Assembly (NCBI GenBank): GCA_964057225.1
Contig: OZ059894.1
Location: 14,518,131-14,582,130 of the forward strand
Direction of reading: 5' to 3'
Length of the DNA: 64,000 nucleotides
Origin: Auanema rhodensis
Taxonomy: Eukaryota; Nematoda; Chromadorea; Rhabditida; Rhabditidae
Part shown: positions 15,638 through 27,315 of the stretch, piece by piece
Numbering within the stretch: the stretch's first letter is position 1
Layout of the letters: every line of letters begins with the position of its first letter
The notes under the pieces: model-generated
The model's database searches: none
What the model saw: the letters and a program-made list of their open reading frames with translations, nothing else
What the model was told of the DNA's origin: nothing
Translations under genes and position numbers: made by a program

Positions 15638-18515
15638 TTAGTATGTAGCGCGCATTGATGTTACAGCTGCATGAGCTAACATAAGACGGGCTATCAATAA
15701 GGTTTCTTCGTGTCTACGGGTATCCCTAATTACATCCTGCGCAATTCTGAAATGATAATATTGAGAGAATTGTATTGCTCATCTGCTTACTCTCTAGCTG
15801 GTCCTCTAACATACTGAAGGATCTTGATAGCTTCAAGGAGTTGTCCATGTTGTACGTAGTAGGCGGCACGTCCCAATAGGGACTCGTTTGATTCAGCAAT
15901 AGGATCAAACCTTAATAAACATAAATCAAATGAATTTTTTTCGAAACTTACTTATCCTTATCTGTATATTTGACAGGTAAACGAAGATGTAACAAACTAC
16001 GAACATAAGAGAGAATGTGAGCGGCTAATCCACCGCCATTCTCATCAACTCCAGCAACCCTGTGACTTACTTTGATAGCCTAGAGAAAAGGAAAAATTTT
16101 GAGAATCAGGAACTAAAGTACCTTTTCAATGCGGTTTTTCAAATCTTCTGTAGTATATTCGCCCTTAACCTTAGATTCGTCGCTGATAGTCTGTACCAAA
16201 ACATTCATGAAGTCATCATCTTTGGAATGCTTCATAATGTCCTAAAAGAGGAAGTTTCAAAAATGTGCAAATAAGATCATATACATCAAGTTGTGGCTTC
16301 AAGGGTAGACGGCGGCCCTCAATACAGCAAGAACTGCGTTTTCCATATATGATAGAATCAACAAGATTTTGAACAGCAAGCCATACTTGCTTAGATCTAC
16401 GGTTATCTGCATCCTACAATATTCTATCTTAGTTTTTAATACTAATAAATTAGAAACCATAACAACTCGGTCGCTGAGAGCTTTTTCAATTCCTTCCAAT
16501 TGCGATAAAGCAACTCCAAATTTAGAATAGTGAACCTGAAATAAAACTTGAAATCATATAACTTTTTTAAACCTTACAGATCTTTCAGCCTGGACGGCTT
16601 CATCCAAATCTTTAGCATGCTCTAGATCATAAAGTTGTTTTTGGGTATGAACAATCTATATACAATTTCTATTGCACAATTTACTAAGCGCGTTTACCAT
16701 TTTGAGTTCCTTCTCGTAATTATCTTTAATAATCTGTAATTGCGCTTGAAGCTCTTGTTCACACTCTAGTTGGAAAGTTGCCAATTTATCAGTGGCTTCA
16801 GGGTTTTCTCCAGATTGCTTCGCTGACTCAAGAACTTGACTCATAGTTTCTAATTTCTTCTGTTCCAAGAGTTCTTTAACTCTCTTTTCCTCTTCCATCT
16901 TAAAGAAAGAAAATTTACCGAGAAAATAGAAAACCTCAAACCTTTTGAAGAATCAATTGTCTGTTTAGCTGATCAACTTTACGATGAGCGTGAATAAGCA
17001 CCGCACCAACTTGATCTTCTTTCATTTTTCCTACTTCGACATCCCAGTCAGCATTAGGAATCATGGCCCTAATAAAGGCGACTTTTTAAACCTAGAGGAT
17101 AAAATCTTACTTAAGTTCGGATGTGAATTGTTTTCTGCCTTCTTCGACTAAATGGGCATACTCACGAATAAGAATACCATCGCTTACGACCTATAACAAT
17201 CATTAAAGCATTTATTTAAACTTTATAAAAACTTTATTGAGCTTCTCAAATTTTTCGGCTAACTGATTTGTGAGTTTATCAAGGGTATGCTCAGCTAATT
17301 TAAGAAGAGCATTATCAGCAGTAGTCTCTCCTTGTGAACCGAGTTCAATTATCTATATATATAGTTTTAAAACAAACATAAGTTTATAAAAACCTTAGCA
17401 AGCTTCTCAAGTTCTGCACGAGCGGCTTTTTCAGCTTGCATGTCGTCGGCTCTCCTAATCTCAGTTTCCTTATGAGCATGAACAAGTGAATCCAAATTAG
17501 CGTTTGGTCCAGCATCAATAGTTTCCTTTAAATTTTTTCAAATATTAATAGCTCAAAAGGTATACCCTACCTTCATAACTTTTGAATGTTTTTCTAACGA
17601 GCTAATACTTAAATCTTTAGCGTTGGTGGCATCGCTAACTTTACTACCAGCGCTTGCAAGAGCAACTTTCAAATGCTGTACAAGAGCTGAGAAATAAATT
17701 GTAGAATTCCCGGAAAAACCATATTATCACATACCTTTATTTTTCTTTTCAGCATCATCAGACCCAAGGTATGGGTTTTCTGGCTTCAAGATAGATTTGA
17801 TTGGTAATACTTGTTTGGATGAGTCTGCTCCAGATTCCGGTAGAGGCTAAAACAAATCAGTTCACTGGGGTAACCAAAGAGTGAAAAAAAACAGTTTCAT
17901 CTATATTGGGGCTATTGTTATTATTTTTCTTTTCGTTTCTCTTGCTAGGTAATAGAATCTGATTATAACGCTATACCACGATAATAAAAAAATCCGAAAT
18001 ACCTTAATTTTATCAGAAGGAGCAAATGGAGACGGAACAACTAATGCATGACTATAAATAAAATCATATTTATATATAAAAAATCCTTGTAATTGTGTCA
18101 CCTGCTATCTCCCAAAATAGACTTATAGAGTGGAGCAGTAAATGGGAAGTTGCTTTCAACATTTGCACGGAAAGAAGGATCAACGTATGAATAAAGCAAA
18201 ACTCCACCAGCACCAGCTACCCCAAGTCCAGTTGTGGCTACAAGAAACTTGCCTCTGAGAAACACTACTAGTAAAAATATCAAAATGGGAATAAAATTTA
18301 CCCTCCACCACCACCGCTGCGAGGGGGGTTAGTGTGATTGAATTTCTTTTGATTTTTCAAATTTTGTACAATCGGGCTAACCACATTAACTGATGAACGG
18401 CCCTGAAAAATAATGGTATATGAGAAAAAAGTTTATCTGTGAAAATCATTGAAATCATTTCTAAAAAGTTAGAGAAATGGAAAATCTTGATTACCTTTCT
18501 GCTGATGTTTAACAT
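15638..18515 (-). CDS. immt-1: MICOS subunit Mic60/mitofilin
   Basis: Mic60 anchors cristae junctions in the mitochondrial inner membrane. The model starts at ATG 18515 (MLNISRK, then an intron), giving a basic presequence-like N-terminus. A Gly-rich turn (PPRSGGGGGKFL) and one transmembrane helix (VATTGLGVAGAGGVLLYSYV) follow, then SFRANVESNFPFTAPLYKSIL. A Ser/Pro linker and a long coiled coil rich in Glu/Lys/Gln occupy about 17700-16600 (for example MEEEKRVKELLEQKK near 16898). The conserved C-terminal mitofilin domain includes ADAQLAE-like helices, KGRRLPLKPQ near 16310 and a final LIARLMLAHAAVTSMRATY. The layout matches the family. A TTTTCAG acceptor at 18547-18549 lies 31 nt upstream of the ATG. 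A GTG just upstream is in frame but unlikely to be used. Confidence 0.9.
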
Positions 18516-18549
18516 TACAGCTCCTTTTCTGTTAAACACCAGAAGCCTG

Positions 18550-18956
18550 AAAATATAAAAGTCGAGTACATCAAATTATTTAAGAAAGGGTTCAAGATTT
18601 TAGGAAACAAATCACTTGGAAATAGACTGAACCTAATGTTAAAACATTGTTTTTTCAGAGAAGCTATTGAGTCGTGTTATTTTTAACATGTACTTAACAT
18701 TACCGCACAAGTTTCTTAACATAACTTCTTCAATCAAAATTACAAAGTTTCATGCTCGAACAGTAAACAAATTTTTTCTTATAACAATACCAAGATACAC
18801 TGATCCGTCATTTCACGTCTTTTACGTTTAACGGCAATTTGCGTATGCAGAAAACCATTATTACCCCCCTAGAAAACCCACGTCAGAATTGATCAAGCTG
18901 GCTGAATAAGTTGATTGGTTTATTCATCGGGAGATACTGATCATCCCTTGGCCATT
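18550..18956. promoter_or_regulatory. Divergent promoter region, immt-1 / aman-2
   Basis: About 400 nt separates the immt-1 start (-) from the aman-2 start (+), so both promoters should lie here. It includes ACGT-containing words (for example CACGTCTTTTACGTTTAACG near 18814) and a short C-run at 18866. No specific factor site can be assigned with confidence. Confidence 0.45.
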
Positions 18957-21900
18957 ATGGGTCGAACTGGGAATAAAAATCTTCTTTTTGGTCTACTTAT
19001 TTTATCCTTTGTTTTTGTGAGTTTATTCCTTTACACAAATTTGGACTCTGGTTCACGAAATGAAGCTATCAGCAGAGCGGTAAGAGAAGTGAAAAATTAA
19101 AATAAGTATTGAGTTATTTCAGGGAGAGCTAAATGCTTTGAAGCATCAAGTAGAAGAAATGAACAAACAGCTTATTGAGAATCGAAAAACAATGAAGAAA
19201 ATGGAAGATGAATTGGAGCAAGCAGAAAAGCTTAGTAAAAGAAAAAAAATAGGTAATCATTATATTTAAGTTGTCATTCCTTTACTTCAATTTTGTTAAA
19301 GAAAACGAAAATATTGTTTACGATGAAAAAGCGGAAGCTGAAGCTGAACTAGTGAAAAATGTAGATCAGTTACAAGGAGATGCCGATCATAAAGCTGTTG
19401 AAGATGAACACGGTAATCGATATTGCTGTCCTTAACATTATACTTTTGTGCTCAGATCCGAAGCAAGTAATTGCTGAACCTGTTTTTCACAATAAAGTTG
19501 CTGCTGTACATAACAGTAAAGTGGCTATCAGTCGTGATGTTTGTCGTCTCGCATCAAATTATTCTCACGCTCAATCGGATTTACAAGTGATAAAATACCA
19601 ATAACTTTTCATAGAATTTTTTTTCTTAGATGCTGGACATTTATGATATTTTGGCATTTGATAACCCTGATGGCGGTGTTTGGAAGCAAGGATGGGAGGT
19701 AAGATTTTGTGTCTAAGTTTCGTATTAATCTTCAAGTTTGCAGGTTAACTATACCCCCGCGGAAGAAAAGGACAATTATTTGAGAGTAATAGTTATTCCA
19801 CATTCTCATTGTGATCCTGGTATGATGAACTAATTTTAATCTTGTTTCTTTTCTTATGCAATCTTTTATTTATTGATTATTATAGGCTGGATTAAAACCT
19901 ATGATAACTATTATGCAGATCAGGTTAGAGATATTTTATCTGGGATGACTCGTCATTTGACGGCTAAGGTATTTTGTATCTCTTGTTTTTGTAAATTATG
20001 GTTTTGTTAAAGAAAGACATGAAATTTATATATGCCGAGATGTCGTTCTTTGAAACATGGTGGAAAGAACAAACTCCAGAAGTACGAGAGACTGTTAAAA
20101 AGTTTGTTTAATACCATTATAATGGAAGTAATACCGAAATTGTAGATTGCTTAAAGATGGTCAGTTTGAAATTGTAACAGGTGGATGGGTAATGACAGAT
20201 GAAGCTAATTCTCATTTCTATTCTATTATCACTGAGTTATTTGAAGGCCATGAGTGGTTAAAAAATAATGCTGGTATAATTTGCAGTAAAATTTTCTTAA
20301 ACCGTTTAATATGCAGAATTTAAACCCAAATCTCATTGGTCCATTGATCCTTTCGGACTTTCACCTACTTTACCCTACCTTTTGTCTGCTGCTAATATCA
20401 CTGATGCAGCCATCCAAAGGTTTCTTATATAAACAATAATATTATTATTTTATTTTTATACAGAGTTCATTATTCCATCAAGAAACATTTTGCTAAAAAT
20501 AAACAACTTGAGTTTATGTGGCGCCAGCTTTGGGGTAGTAAAACAGATGTTAGAACTCATATGTTCCCCTTCTATTCGTATGATATTTCTCACACTTGTG
20601 GCCCAGAACCAAGGGTTTGTTGTCAGTTTGACTTCAAGTTTGTTGGTATATTTAGTAATTTGTTATTATGGGTTTTATAGTCGCTTACCTGGCGGTGGGC
20701 ATACATGTCCTTGGAATGTACCTCCTCAAAAAATTGGAGATCATAATATTCGAGAGAGGTAATTGTTTTATATATTGACTTTATTATTTATAGTTTTTAG
20801 AGCTTTCATGATTTATGATCAATATCGAAAGAAGAGCCAACTTTATAAAACTAATGTGTTACTAGTTCCCCTTGGTGACGATTTTAGGTCTTTTTTGCGC
20901 TTTTAACGTTTTTTGAATTTCATTCTTTAGATATGCTACTGATTTTGAATGGACAGAACAATACGATAACTATAAAAAACTTTTCGATTTTATGAATTCA
21001 GAAAAGCAGTGGAACGTTAAAGCCTCGTTTGGTACATTATCTGATTATTTCAAACTTCTGGATGAAGAATTGGCGAAAACAGATTCAAAGTTGCCCACCT
21101 TAACTGGAGACTTCTTTACTTACGCTGATCGAGATGATCATTACTGGAGTGGTAAAATTCGAATGTTTATTATTATTATTGAATATTTTATTTAGGTTAT
21201 TTCACTTCTCGACCTTTCTACAAACAAATGGACAGAATTCTTCAACACTATCTCAGATCTGCGGATATTGCATATACTCTCTCGCAAATGAATGGATTTG
21301 ATACAAAGGAAGTAAGAAAAAAAATTATTGAAAAAAAAATTTTTATGTTTTACACTACTTTTGAAGGTGTTTGATGATCTTGTTCGGGCAAGAAGAGCTC
21401 ATTCTTTGTTCCAACACCACGACGGAGTCACTGGTACTGCTAAGGATGCAGTCGTTATAGATTATGGACAGAGGTAAATTTTATATAAAATAAAATAAAC
21501 TATTTTTGTTGTTTAGGATGTTGGATGCATTATATTTTTGTGAAAAAGCTCTGTCAAAAAGTTTAGGGTTGCAACTTGGAATTTCGTCTCAATTGTCAAT
21601 GCATGAAATCCGTGAAGAACAAGATCTACTCCCTACTCCACGTGTTTTTCAGAATGGAGAGTAAGCTAAATATATTTGAACATGTATTTGATTAGTGTTA
21701 TTTAGTGCCGCTGTTATATTCAATTCTTTGTCCAAGCTTAGAACCAGTCCAATTTGTATAGTCGTTTCCAGCAGTAACCTTGTTGTTGAAGGAATCAAAT
21801 CTGTAAGTTGAATAAGTCACTGTTATTACTTTTTCTTTTTCAAATAATGTTCGAAATTGTTTAATTACCGTTCGCATATATATCATATTTTCAGAATGAG

Positions 21901-23980
21901 CAACAAATTGCACCTATGTTTAAGACTGTGGAAGGAAAAATTTCCACTGTACCAAATCAATTTGAGGTTTGAAGTTATCTACAGAGAAATCACATAATTT
22001 TTATTGCTTCAGCTCTGTTTTGTAGCCCCGATCAAGCCATTATCTTCTAAAGTATTCAAGATTGTTCAGGGAGAAACTTCAAGTAAGAGTAAAGTGTTAT
22101 CATCAAATGAAATTCCAAATACGTAAGTTTGATATTCATCACTTAATTTATAAGATTTTTACTTAGTGATTTCCCCTCTGATTTATTAAACGGAGACATC
22201 ATTCTTAAAAATGAACTAGTAGAGGCTATTTTCGATGGTTCTTCCGGCTATTTAAAGGTAAACTACCCATCGAGCATCTATTTCAACAACAAAAAAATTT
22301 AGAGTGTTACACCTCATAGTAGTTCTCCCGTGAATATTGATATGAAATTTATTCATTACGGAGCTCGTCCTCATAAACGAAGTAAGTCTTTTAATATTTT
22401 CTTTTTTTACATCTTATTTAAGTGACATTTCAACAGAGAGTTTGTAAGTAGTCATTGTTTTTAAATATGTTGTGAAAGCTTTTATTATAATATTTATTTT
22501 CTATTTGTAATTTTAAAATTTCTAGTGAACAACGGGGGTGGAGATGATCTCTCGGGAGCTTATCTATTCTTACCAGATGGCGAGGCTAATGAAGTTACAA
22601 ATAATAATAATAATGAAGTTTTGGTAGGTTTATTTTTAAAAATTATATCATGATTTTCAACATGTTCAGGCGTTATCTGGTCCAGTATTCAGTAAAGTCA
22701 TTACTTCGAATCCTTCAAATATTGACCAAGTTTGCACTCTTTACCATGGTTCTTATGCTATTGATATTTCGACTGAAGTAGATATCAGGTAGGATTATAT
22801 TTAGCTAATATTTAATTTCGTTATGAAATATTTTTTTTAGAAAGAAATCTAATTTTGAGTTAGCTATGAGACTCGTTAGTTCTGTGAATAGTGGAGATGA
22901 TTTATACACAGATCTTAATGGTATTCAGGTTCGTTGATGTGCTATGAATTTTGAGTTCATGCTCCTATATTAAAGTTGATTCGGCGAAAACGTATGTTAT
23001 CAAAGCTTCCTCTTCAAGCTCATTTTTATCCAATGCCTGCTAGTGCTTTTATAGAGGTTTGTTAGTTTCTTCTTTTCTCTTAGAATGACATTCTCAATAA
23101 TATTATTAATATTTCAATATAGGACTCGTCAACTCGTTTATCTTTATTAGGCTCGCAAGCTCTAGGTGTTGCAAGTTTAAAATCTGGTATGCTTACATAT
23201 ACATTTCTATGAATAATTAAAAATTTAGGACAATTGGAAGTCATGCTTGATCGTAGACTGAACCAAGATGATGGTCGAGGATTATTCCAGGTTTTATTAT
23301 TAGATTATAAAGTTTCAATGAATTTTTTAAAGGGTGTACTAGACAACAAAAGAACTCTATCGCGATTCCGGCTTTTGGTTGAACCTCTTTCAAAATCAAA
23401 CGAAGATATTAATGCGAGAGTTGGATTTTTGTCTTCTGCAGGCCATATAGAATCTATGGAAATTCATTATCCTTGGATTCGCATGATCGGAAAAGGTATG
23501 TGAATATATAATTCAGTACGAAGTGAATTTTTGAAGATGTTCTCACCACTGCATCGTTTGTTGGTCTCAAGGATGAGTTGAACTGTAATCTCCATGTAGT
23601 TTCGTTACGGTATTTTAAATGAATGGAAAAACCCAAGCTTATAAGACAATTTTAGTACAAGCAACTCACCTATTGATTATGAAAATAATCCTAAATCAGT
23701 TTCTAAGAATGAGGCTGCACTTGTTTTATTTAGGCCTATGATAGATTGTAGAAGTAGTTTACAGCTAAGCGAAACTTGCATCTCTAAGTCTTATTCTGTG
23801 AGTTGTTTTGTAACGAAGTGGGATTGAGCATTTAATTCTTTTCAGGTTGAATTCAAAAGCTTATTCTCAAATGTAAAGAATGCTCAGGCTTCGTCATTAA
23901 CAATGCTTTATGAGGGAGAAAATCTGAAAAATATAGAAGTTCAACCTCAAGAAATAAATACTGTTAAATTAGTCTGGTAA
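18957..23980 (+). CDS. aman-2: Golgi alpha-mannosidase II (GH38)
   Basis: This Golgi enzyme trims two mannoses from the hybrid N-glycan intermediate before complex or paucimannose N-glycans form. ATG 18957 begins a type II membrane anchor ([18 protein letters not shown]), then a stem with a coiled coil ([16 protein letters not shown]). The GH38 domain starts near 19780 with [14 protein letters not shown], which carries zinc ligands. The nucleophile Asp is in [12 protein letters not shown] (about 20335). The acid/base Asp region is [15 protein letters not shown] (about 20570), followed by [14 protein letters not shown] third landmark is [13 protein letters not shown] (about 21420). The lectin-like C-terminal domain has [12 protein letters not shown] and ends LVW at 23980. 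Roughly 25 short introns were needed. Apparently full length, with metal and catalytic residues present. Confidence 0.95.
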
Positions 23981-24124
23981 ATTTGAAAAATCCCATGCTG
24001 TAGTTATTCATATTTTTACATCCCATCCGGGTTCATTTTTGGGTTTTAAAACTATTTATTGCTTTTGACATCTCAGATTTTGCCTTTGTTGTCTGTGATA
24101 GCCCTTTTTCGTATTAATTATTTT

Positions 24125-24130
24125 AATAAA
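24125..24130 (+). terminator. Polyadenylation signal of aman-2
   Basis: AATAAA lies 145 nt after the aman-2 stop and only 56 nt before the osm-6 start codon. A U-rich stretch (ATTTTCTTTTTTTATTC) follows it. The arrangement resembles a compact nematode intercistronic region. Confidence 0.5.
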
Positions 24131-24185
24131 GCATTTAAACATTTTCTTTTTTTATTCAAATGCAAAGATATGAAACGATTATCCA

Positions 24186-26441
24186 ATGCTTATGGCCAGA
24201 GCAGTTCCTTACCCATACTACCAGGTTGAAGGTTCCCTAGCAACGAGCACGCTAGTTCTAACTGGTGTTGAGCCAAGCATAGCAATGACGGACTTTCGCC
24301 GACGTTCTAGCATTAATATGCAGGTTTGTTCAATTATCATTGTTTAAAAAATATTTATCATTAAAAATTGTTTATTGATTTTAGCCTACTGCTACGGGTA
24401 ACACTGGAAATAAAATTCTTATTGATCAATCTAAGAAAGAAACTAACACTATACATAATTCGTTGCGGAATATACATAGAAGGCTTCGTAATTCATGGAC
24501 AGTAGAAATGTAAAATATTGAATTTTTTTCTTTCTCCATAGCTTTTTTTTTGTTTCATTATATTTTGCAGAAACCAAGAAGAAATTACGACCGGAAGTTT
24601 AGAAAACGTCCGCTTGTTAATTATACCTCACCCGAAAGCTAAATTTAACATAACGGAGGTTTCAAATAGAAATATTCCCCTCGAATTTCTTATTTTTGTA
24701 TTAAAATTTAGATCGAAGCTATTCGTAAATATATTTCATCAGGGGGGAATCTTTTCGTTTTAATGTCAGAAGGAGGCGAACAAGATTCTGATACAAATAT
24801 CAATTTTCTTCTAGAGGAGTATGGGATATTTGTAAACAATGGTTAGACATGCTTATGCTTTTTCTTCTTCAAAATCATTATATAAGATATTTCTAGATGC
24901 TGTTATAAGAACAATATTCTTTAAATATTTTGATCCAAAAGAAGCCTTAATATCAAATGGAATAATCAATAGAGCTATTGGACAAGCAGCAAAAAAAATA
25001 ATTACAAATGACCAAAACAACAATTCCCAGTATAAGATATGAATAATTATATGAAATATATTCTATATGCAGGTCTCTTACGTTTGTGTATCCATTTGGA
25101 GCTACAGTATCAGTGAATCGATTATCTACAGCTATTTTATCTTCTGGTAGTAGTTCATTCCCCATTTCCAGGCCAATCTGTGCTGCTCATCAGGCTGAAG
25201 TTTCGAATGAGTTGAGAATTAATTTCAAGTTGAATCAAATTTCAGAATGGCGGCGGACGTATAATCGTTTGTGGATCAGTTCATATGTTTACCGATCAAT
25301 ACATTGAGAAAGAAGAAAATAGCAAAATCTTTGTATGTTCATTCGTTCCATCCCAGATTTTCCACGAAAACATTGTGAGAAATTATTTTCAGGATGTTCT
25401 AATGGAATATTTAGTAAATGGTCTAGAATTGAACAAGATAGACTCAGCTGATCCCGAATTAAGTGATTATCACACCATTCCAGATCATGTCTACCTTTCT
25501 CAACAGCTTAAGGTTTCTTGATTAGATAAGACATTTTAAATCTTTCTTTCTCATCATATATTTTAACTCATAATCTTTCCAGATTAAATAATATTGGTTT
25601 TTAACATAATAATATGAATCAATAGTGTTGCAGGTTTGCATGCAAGAAGGAGATTTTGATAATACATTAGGGATGGACTTTATGAAAGTATTCGATAGCT
25701 CATTAGCTTCTTTCGATTTATCTGTTTGGCCTAAGGTTTTAAGGTGATTTTCTTTGACATTAGGGTTATTAAGAATGTTATATCAAATTACTTCATTGGT
25801 CAATTTGAATCTTTAAATGCTCAGAAGCAACTTTTAGAGCGTATGAACAACTTAATGTAAAGGCTGAACCACTCACTCTCATTGTTCCTCAATTTGAAGT
25901 TCCTCTGCCACCGTTAGAGCCAGCTGTAAGAGATTTTGTTGCAAATTTCATTTTTTCTATTTCTTGAGGTGTTCCCTCCGAATTTTCGTGAATTACCTCC
26001 ACCAAAATTAGAGCTTTTCGATTTGGATGAAATGTTCAGTAGTCAAGAAGTCCGAATAGCTCAACTAACAAATAAATGTAATTCTCTATTCTTTTGTCTG
26101 TTTGAAGTGTAAAATTAATCTTTTATTGTTAAGGCGACGACGATGATCTTGACTATTATATTCGGGAAGTAGGAGAAGTATTAGGCATAACTGCAGGCTT
26201 ATCATCTGAAGATAAAGGGGCAAAAAACATATTAGAACATGTTTTGTTGCAACTTGTAGAATATAAAAAACACAATAACAATGTATTCTCATTCGAATAG
26301 TTTTTTTATTTATTGCTTTTTATTTTTTAGGATAATGATGGTCTATATGACTTTTCGGGTGCTCAAGGAATGATGGTGAATAACGAATTTGACTTGCAAG
26401 ATCAATTCTCGGATATTGATGAATATGATGATATTGATTAA
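24186..26441 (+). CDS. osm-6: Intraflagellar transport protein IFT52 (OSM-6)
   Basis: IFT52 is a core IFT-B subunit needed to build cilia; in nematodes that means sensory-neuron cilia. Family landmarks are in order: KILIDQSKKE, LRNSWTVEM, KYISSGGNLFVLMSEGGE, TNINFLLEEYGIFVNND and KYFDPKEALISNGIINR. Then come LTFVYPFGATVSVNRL, MFTDQYIEKEENSKI near 25285, PELSDYHTIPDHV, ELPPPKLELFDLDEMFSS and GAKNILEHVLLQLVEYKK. The C-terminal acidic tail ends in DEYDDID. Relative to human IFT52, the chosen start adds about 50 residues encoded by one exon (24186-24323, beginning MLMARAVPYPYYQ). That exon is noticeably less AT-rich than its neighbours, so the true start could be further in. The stop of aman-2 is only 205 nt upstream on the same strand. 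Confidence 0.94.
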
Positions 26442-27109
26442 GAAATCATTATTTAACAAAACATACATACATAAATGATTAATTCATTCAAGAAAATTGT
26501 TTTAGAAATCATTAGAATTCGAAATTATTAAAATTTTATTCCTCTCTTCTCTTTTTTATTCGAACAGGAAAAATGATACCTTCCTTGATGGATGGATGAA
26601 TCTTGATGTAACTAACATACATGTTCATGGATATATGTAGCTTTTCTTGAATCGGGCTCTTGAGTTAGAACAATATTATACTTGAAGTGTTTGCTAAATT
26701 AAATATCTTGGTTCGATTCTAAAAATATATTTAAATATAAACTTTAATTTATAAAAATTTAATTTTTTAATTTAATTTTCATAGTACATAAATGTAAATA
26801 GAAGAGCGTTTGACAATTGCAATCATATTGTATATTAGTTTCTGAACAAAAAAACATGAAAAACTACTCTAGTACTGGGAAACAATACACAAAAAACTCC
26901 AAAAACAGATAGTTTTTTTTGAAACAGAACACATTCTATTATTGAAATTGCAGGAAAAAAAAAATTAACGAGTTTAGCTTCAGTTTTTAGGTTATATTAT
27001 CTGTTAGGAGGATGCAGTACTTCATTTTTATTCAAGGTTTTATCATGTTATGACATATCGCTTTCACATATTTTACCTCTTTTCGGTGATACCCGATTTT
27101 TGAGAAGGT

Positions 27110-27315
27110 ATTGAACGAGGAAATAATTATATGAAAGGATATAAAGAGAATGAAGAGTGAAAATATCAGAGAGTTGAAGGAGAGTAGAAAGTTTGAATGA
27201 GAGAGCAGAAGAGGGGGCAGAGAAAGTAAAAAAGGCTTAAGCGATAGAAAACAGAGACGGAGAAAAAGAGAAAATAGAAGAAAGAGGCTGTCCAGAACGG
27301 AAAGAAGACTTTCAA
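27110..27315 (+). repeat. Purine-rich (GA) tract
   Basis: About 200 nt with very few pyrimidines on the plus strand, mostly GA/GAA/GAG words (for example GAGAGTAGAAAG, GAGAGAGCAGAAGAGG). It is not a perfect microsatellite. Similar tracts recur elsewhere in the window. Confidence 0.6.

Noticed and set aside
18515-18539. Upstream GTG start for mitofilin adding eight residues
   Set aside because: Nematode nuclear genes start at ATG; the ATG at 18515 is in frame, after a good splice-leader acceptor.
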